This document shows, in pieces, positions 61,595 to 64,000 of a DNA stretch of 64,000 bases. The notes beneath the pieces were generated by a model. The model searched no databases, was not told the DNA's origin, and saw only the letters and a program-made list of their open reading frames with translations. A program made the position numbers and the translations under genes. The DNA comes from Arthrobacter sp. 131MFCol6.1. Lineage in GTDB: Bacteria > Actinomycetota > Actinomycetes > Actinomycetales > Micrococcaceae. How positions within the stretch are numbered: position 1 is the first letter of the stretch; each line of letters begins with the position of its first letter. The stretch is from NCBI RefSeq assembly GCF_000374925.1, contig NZ_KB895556.1, positions 22,766 to 86,765 of the forward strand, in the 5' to 3' direction.

Positions 61595-62632
61595 CTAAGA
61601 GTCGCCGAGCATCGGGCCGAAGCTGGCCCTGTCCGCCAGCCGCGGGTCGTCACGGTCCGGCACCACCATGACCGGCCCCTTGGCGTGGTGGAGGACGCCG
61701 TCGGACGTGGAGCCCAGCAGCATTCCGGTGAAACCGCCGCGTCCGCGGGTGCCGACCACCACGAGCTCCACGTGCCGGCTGGCATCGACGAGGATGTCGA
61801 CGGGCGAACCGTCCACGAGCTGCGTCTCCACCTGCAGGGCGGGGAAGTGGCTCCGCAGCCAGGCCACGCCGGCGTCGAGCTGGACCTTGATGTCGGCGAA
61901 CAGGGCGTCGCGGTCCATCGGGGTGGGCACCCAGGCCAGCGAGCCGGTGTACTGCGGCACCGCGCACACCACGCGGAGCCGGGCGGAGAGCCGCTCCGCC
62001 TGGGCTGCGGCCTCCAGCACGGCGACACGGGCCTGCTCGGAGCCGTCGACGCCGACGACCACGACGTTCTCGACGGGCTGGCTGCCCGACTTTGCCCGTT
62101 CGGCGAGGACGTGCTTGTCCTCTGTGGTTTCGCCCAGGCGGTCCGAGCAGATCAGCGGCACAGTCACGGTGGGGCACTTCGAGTGGGCGGGCAGCGCGCT
62201 GCTGACGGAGCCGAGCAGCCGGCCCACGAAGCCACCCCGGCCGCGGGTGCCGAAGACCAGAAGCTCCGCGGTTTCGCTCATTTCCAGCAGCACGCCGGAT
62301 GCGTCCCCGTTTTCGACGGACGCGTCGACGTCGATGTTGTAAAACGCGACCTTGTCCATGGCGTGCTTGAGGATGGCTTCGGCGCCCTCGCGGATGACGG
62401 AGTCGTCCACGGTGGCGTAGCCGCCGTCGAGCCCGGAAGCGGCGAAGATCGGAACGGAATAGGCGGTCACGATGTGCAGCGGGCGGCGGCGGCGCTCAGC
62501 CTCGCGGGCTGCCCAGACCAAGGCGCAATGGCTGTGGTCCGAGCCGTCCACTCCCACCACGATTCCGCGGGGCGGCGCCGGCTCGCCACCGGTCTCCCAT
62601 GCCGGGTCCGGGTGCACCTGTTCACGGCCCAT
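61595..62632 (-). CDS. tandem universal stress protein
   Basis: A 345-residue protein with two UspA domains (about 20-165 and 190-335). Each has the ATP-binding pattern G-2x-G-9x-G-(S/T): GTRGRGGFVGRLLGSVS and GTRGRGGFTGMLLGSTS. The start of each domain reads VVGVDGS. Tandem Usps of this kind occur in actinobacterial dormancy and hypoxia regulons. An aggagg site precedes the ATG. It is the first gene of a unit with the RPH-like enzyme and the membrane protein. Confidence 0.9.
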   Translation of the reverse strand: MGREQVHPDPAWETGGEPAPPRGIVVGVDGSDHSHCALVWAAREAERRRRPLHIVTAYSVPIFAASGLDGGYATVDDSVIREGAEAILKHAMDKVAFYNIDVDASVENGDASGVLLEMSETAELLVFGTRGRGGFVGRLLGSVSSALPAHSKCPTVTVPLICSDRLGETTEDKHVLAERAKSGSQPVENVVVVGVDGSEQARVAVLEAAAQAERLSARLRVVCAVPQYTGSLAWVPTPMDRDALFADIKVQLDAGVAWLRSHFPALQVETQLVDGSPVDILVDASRHVELVVVGTRGRGGFTGMLLGSTSDGVLHHAKGPVMVVPDRDDPRLADRASFGPMLGDS

Positions 62633-63095
62633 GGGGTCCGCCTCCTCGCGATTCTTGCCTGATGTTGCGGCTATTCTGCCAGAAGTACTGCCGCCCGGCG
62701 TCCACCGGCGAGGCGACCCGGAATCCGCGTACAGGAACCCCTGATTTTCCTCACTATTCTCGGTTATTTGCGAACATTCAAGACGGCGGCAGGGGCGTCC
62801 CCGGCGGGCCTTGGCGGAAGGATTTACGCAGAGTTAACACGCCGTTTCATGTCCCGGATTCCCGGGACTTTGGGACGGTTTCCATTGGATCCGGGCACGG
62901 AAACCGCCGAAATCCGGGACCACAGCCGATGTCCTACCTCCTCTATCCACGGGCGGGAAACTTAGGTATCCTTCGAGGCACTGCTGAACCGAGACTGGCA
63001 TTCCAGAAAGCAGCCGCTGGGGCTGTGGGACCAGGACTGGGTTGGCGTCCGGGGTTTTCCCCGCGACTCGCACCATTTCAAGGAGGTACCCTGCA
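62633..63095. other. 463-bp divergent spacer, stress-protein gene / FAD-protein gene
   Basis: No gene with local codon bias is present. It should contain two promoters. On the plus strand, GGGAAAC-TTAGGTATCC (about 62957-62973) is a possible promoter core of an alternative sigma factor, but the match is weak. A strong aaggagg site lies at 63080-63086. No long inverted repeat was found. Confidence 0.35.
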
Positions 63096-63734
63096 GTGTC
63101 GAGCATGCCTTTGTACGGCGGGATTGAGCGGACCACCGCCGTAGTCATCGGGACGGGGCTCTCCGGCCTGGCCGTGGCCAGCGAGCTCCAGCGCCGGGGT
63201 GTCTCGTCCATCATTGTGGACGGGCTCGACCTCCTGGGAGCCGGCCATCCGGCCAACACCTCCTCGCTCCAGCGCTGCGACGCGGCGGACGCCGCCAGCC
63301 TGAGGGAGCGCAACGAAATCCTGCGTCACCTGCGCAACTACGCCGCAAGCCACAAGCTCGATGTGCGGAACAACATCCGGGCCCTGCAGCTGGACCTCCT
63401 CGAGGCCGGCACGGACGGCTCAGCGACGGAGAAGTGGGCCGTCCGGACCCCGGGCGGCGTCCTGCTGGCCGACCACCTTGTCCTGACCCGCTGCGCCCAC
63501 AGCCAGCTGCGCCGCATGCTCTCGGAGCTTGGCATGGCGGCCGGGCAGAACCTCATGGCGGCGATGCACGCCCTCGGAATGTACCTCGTGGGCGTGGGCG
63601 AGCTCATTACCCCGACGCCCAAGGAAGTCCTGCGCCAGGCCAAAGTGGTGGGACAGGCGATCTCCGCCAAGGTCCACCCGAACGGGATCCCCGCCCTGCT
63701 GCCTGGCGGCTTTGCCCTGGCGGCCCCCGCCTGA
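63096..63734 (+). CDS. short FAD/NAD(P)-binding (flavin monooxygenase-like) protein
   Basis: A 212-residue protein with an N-terminal Rossmann dinucleotide fold, AVVIGTGLSGLAVASELQRRG followed by SSIIVDGLDLLGAG. It then has LRERNEILRHLRNYAASHKLDVRNNIRAL, which resembles the HxxxxxYL...F region of flavin monooxygenases. It is much shorter than those enzymes and lacks their second (NADPH) domain. It may be a reduced family member or a regulatory flavoprotein. The GTG at 63096 has aaggagg 9 nt upstream, the strongest ribosome-binding site in the window; an ATG at 63105 is the alternative. A strong terminator follows. Confidence 0.7.
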   Translation: MSSMPLYGGIERTTAVVIGTGLSGLAVASELQRRGVSSIIVDGLDLLGAGHPANTSSLQRCDAADAASLRERNEILRHLRNYAASHKLDVRNNIRALQLDLLEAGTDGSATEKWAVRTPGGVLLADHLVLTRCAHSQLRRMLSELGMAAGQNLMAAMHALGMYLVGVGELITPTPKEVLRQAKVVGQAISAKVHPNGIPALLPGGFALAAPA

Positions 63735-63763
63735 TATGTGGTGTTCGTCTGTCAAGGGCGTGG

Positions 63764-63805
63764 GGAAGCGGTCCCGGACTGGGTTGTCCGGGACCGCTTC
63801 CTTTT
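63764..63805 (+). terminator. rho-independent terminator after the FAD-binding protein gene
   Basis: A perfect 15-bp stem (GGAAGCGGTCCCGGA at 63764-63778, complement at 63787-63801), an 8-nt loop, then TTTT. It lies 30 nt after the stop codon. The clearest intrinsic terminator on the plus strand of this window. Confidence 0.9.
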
Positions 63806-64000
63806 GGGATGCCGGTTGGTCTGGCGGGGTAGTCAGCGTGTCAAAGGCGACGGCGCGGTCAGACTGATATGCGCGGATTGAGTACCGCAGGACGAGGTGT
63901 TCGGCTGGAGACTACCGCTGGTCTAGCAATGTCGGGCGTGGCCGTTGCCGGCTGCCCATAGGCGGATCGCGGGTTTACTCCACGCGCTGCAAGGAACCAC
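63806..64000. other. right-edge sequence without a recognised gene
   Basis: No reading frame with local codon bias is seen up to the window edge. The stretch is a little lower in GC and could hold the promoter of a gene beyond the edge. Confidence 0.3.

Noticed and set aside
61552..62028. N-terminal extension of the second PEP-utilizing enzyme into the stress-protein gene
   Set aside because: The added residues are Ser/Arg/Pro/Cys-rich and out of frame with the Usp gene; an aagga site precedes the ATG at 61551.

Overview
The window is about 64 kb of very GC-rich chromosomal DNA. Codons end mostly in G or C, genes are packed with many 4-bp start/stop overlaps, and several genes lack a ribosome-binding site but carry a TANNNT hexamer 6-7 nt before the start. 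Gene content includes kdpFABCDE, an actinobacterial Asp23/AmaP/DUF6286 cluster, a LysG/LysE-type pair and sugar ABC importers without their own ATPase. Together this points to an actinobacterium, most likely of the Arthrobacter/Pseudarthrobacter group (Micrococcaceae). That placement is inferred from composition and gene content, not from a marker-gene comparison. No prophage, CRISPR array, integrase or intact insertion sequence was seen.

Layout. 0-8.3 kb: CoA-transferase (scoA partial, scoB) and thiolase, a zinc alcohol dehydrogenase, a small ABM-like protein, a rifampicin-phosphotransferase-like PEP-utilizing enzyme, an alpha/beta hydrolase and a cold-shock protein. 8.3-20.9 kb: a potassium region. 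Two closely related 658-residue permeases are transcribed divergently from a shared 323-bp spacer and are followed by the kdp operon (with an extra small membrane ORF before kdpF) and its sensor/regulator pair kdpDE. A direct-repeat box (GTTAAG-N5-GTCAAG type) lies exactly 38 nt before a TA-starting hexamer in front of both permeases and of kdp, so the three units look like one KdpE-type regulon. 21-31 kb: a PAS-PAS-GAF-GGDEF diguanylate cyclase, an acyl-CoA dehydrogenase with a repeat-rich N-terminus, an acyl-CoA synthetase with a MarR regulator, a zinc-ribbon metallopeptidase and a self-sufficient CYP102-type P450/reductase fusion. 31-35.5 kb: a minus-strand valine-catabolism operon (mmsA, 3-hydroxyisobutyryl-CoA hydrolase, mmsB, enoyl-CoA hydratase). 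35.5-37.3 kb: exonuclease III and a hypothetical gene. 37.3-42 kb: a LacI-controlled sugar ABC importer with a perfect LacI-type operator. 42-44.6 kb: a five-gene Asp23-type envelope-stress operon. 44.7-47 kb: a lipoprotein, a methyltransferase bracketed by two copies of a REP-like palindrome, and three tRNA genes (Glu, Asp, Phe on the minus strand). 47-54.7 kb: a PHP phosphoesterase, an isoprenylcysteine-methyltransferase-like protein, a LysE exporter with a divergent LysR regulator, a DMT permease, a zincin, a CDF transporter and a secreted NlpC/P60 hydrolase. 54.7-64 kb: an ABC-2 exporter with a LolA-like secreted protein, a membrane protein, a second RPH-like PEP-utilizing enzyme, a tandem universal stress protein and a short FAD-binding protein with a clear terminator.

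The best candidate for something undescribed is the 10.3-12.9 kb promoter system. It is an inverted duplication of a KUP-like permease, promoters included, apparently wired into the same two-component regulon as the Kdp pump.
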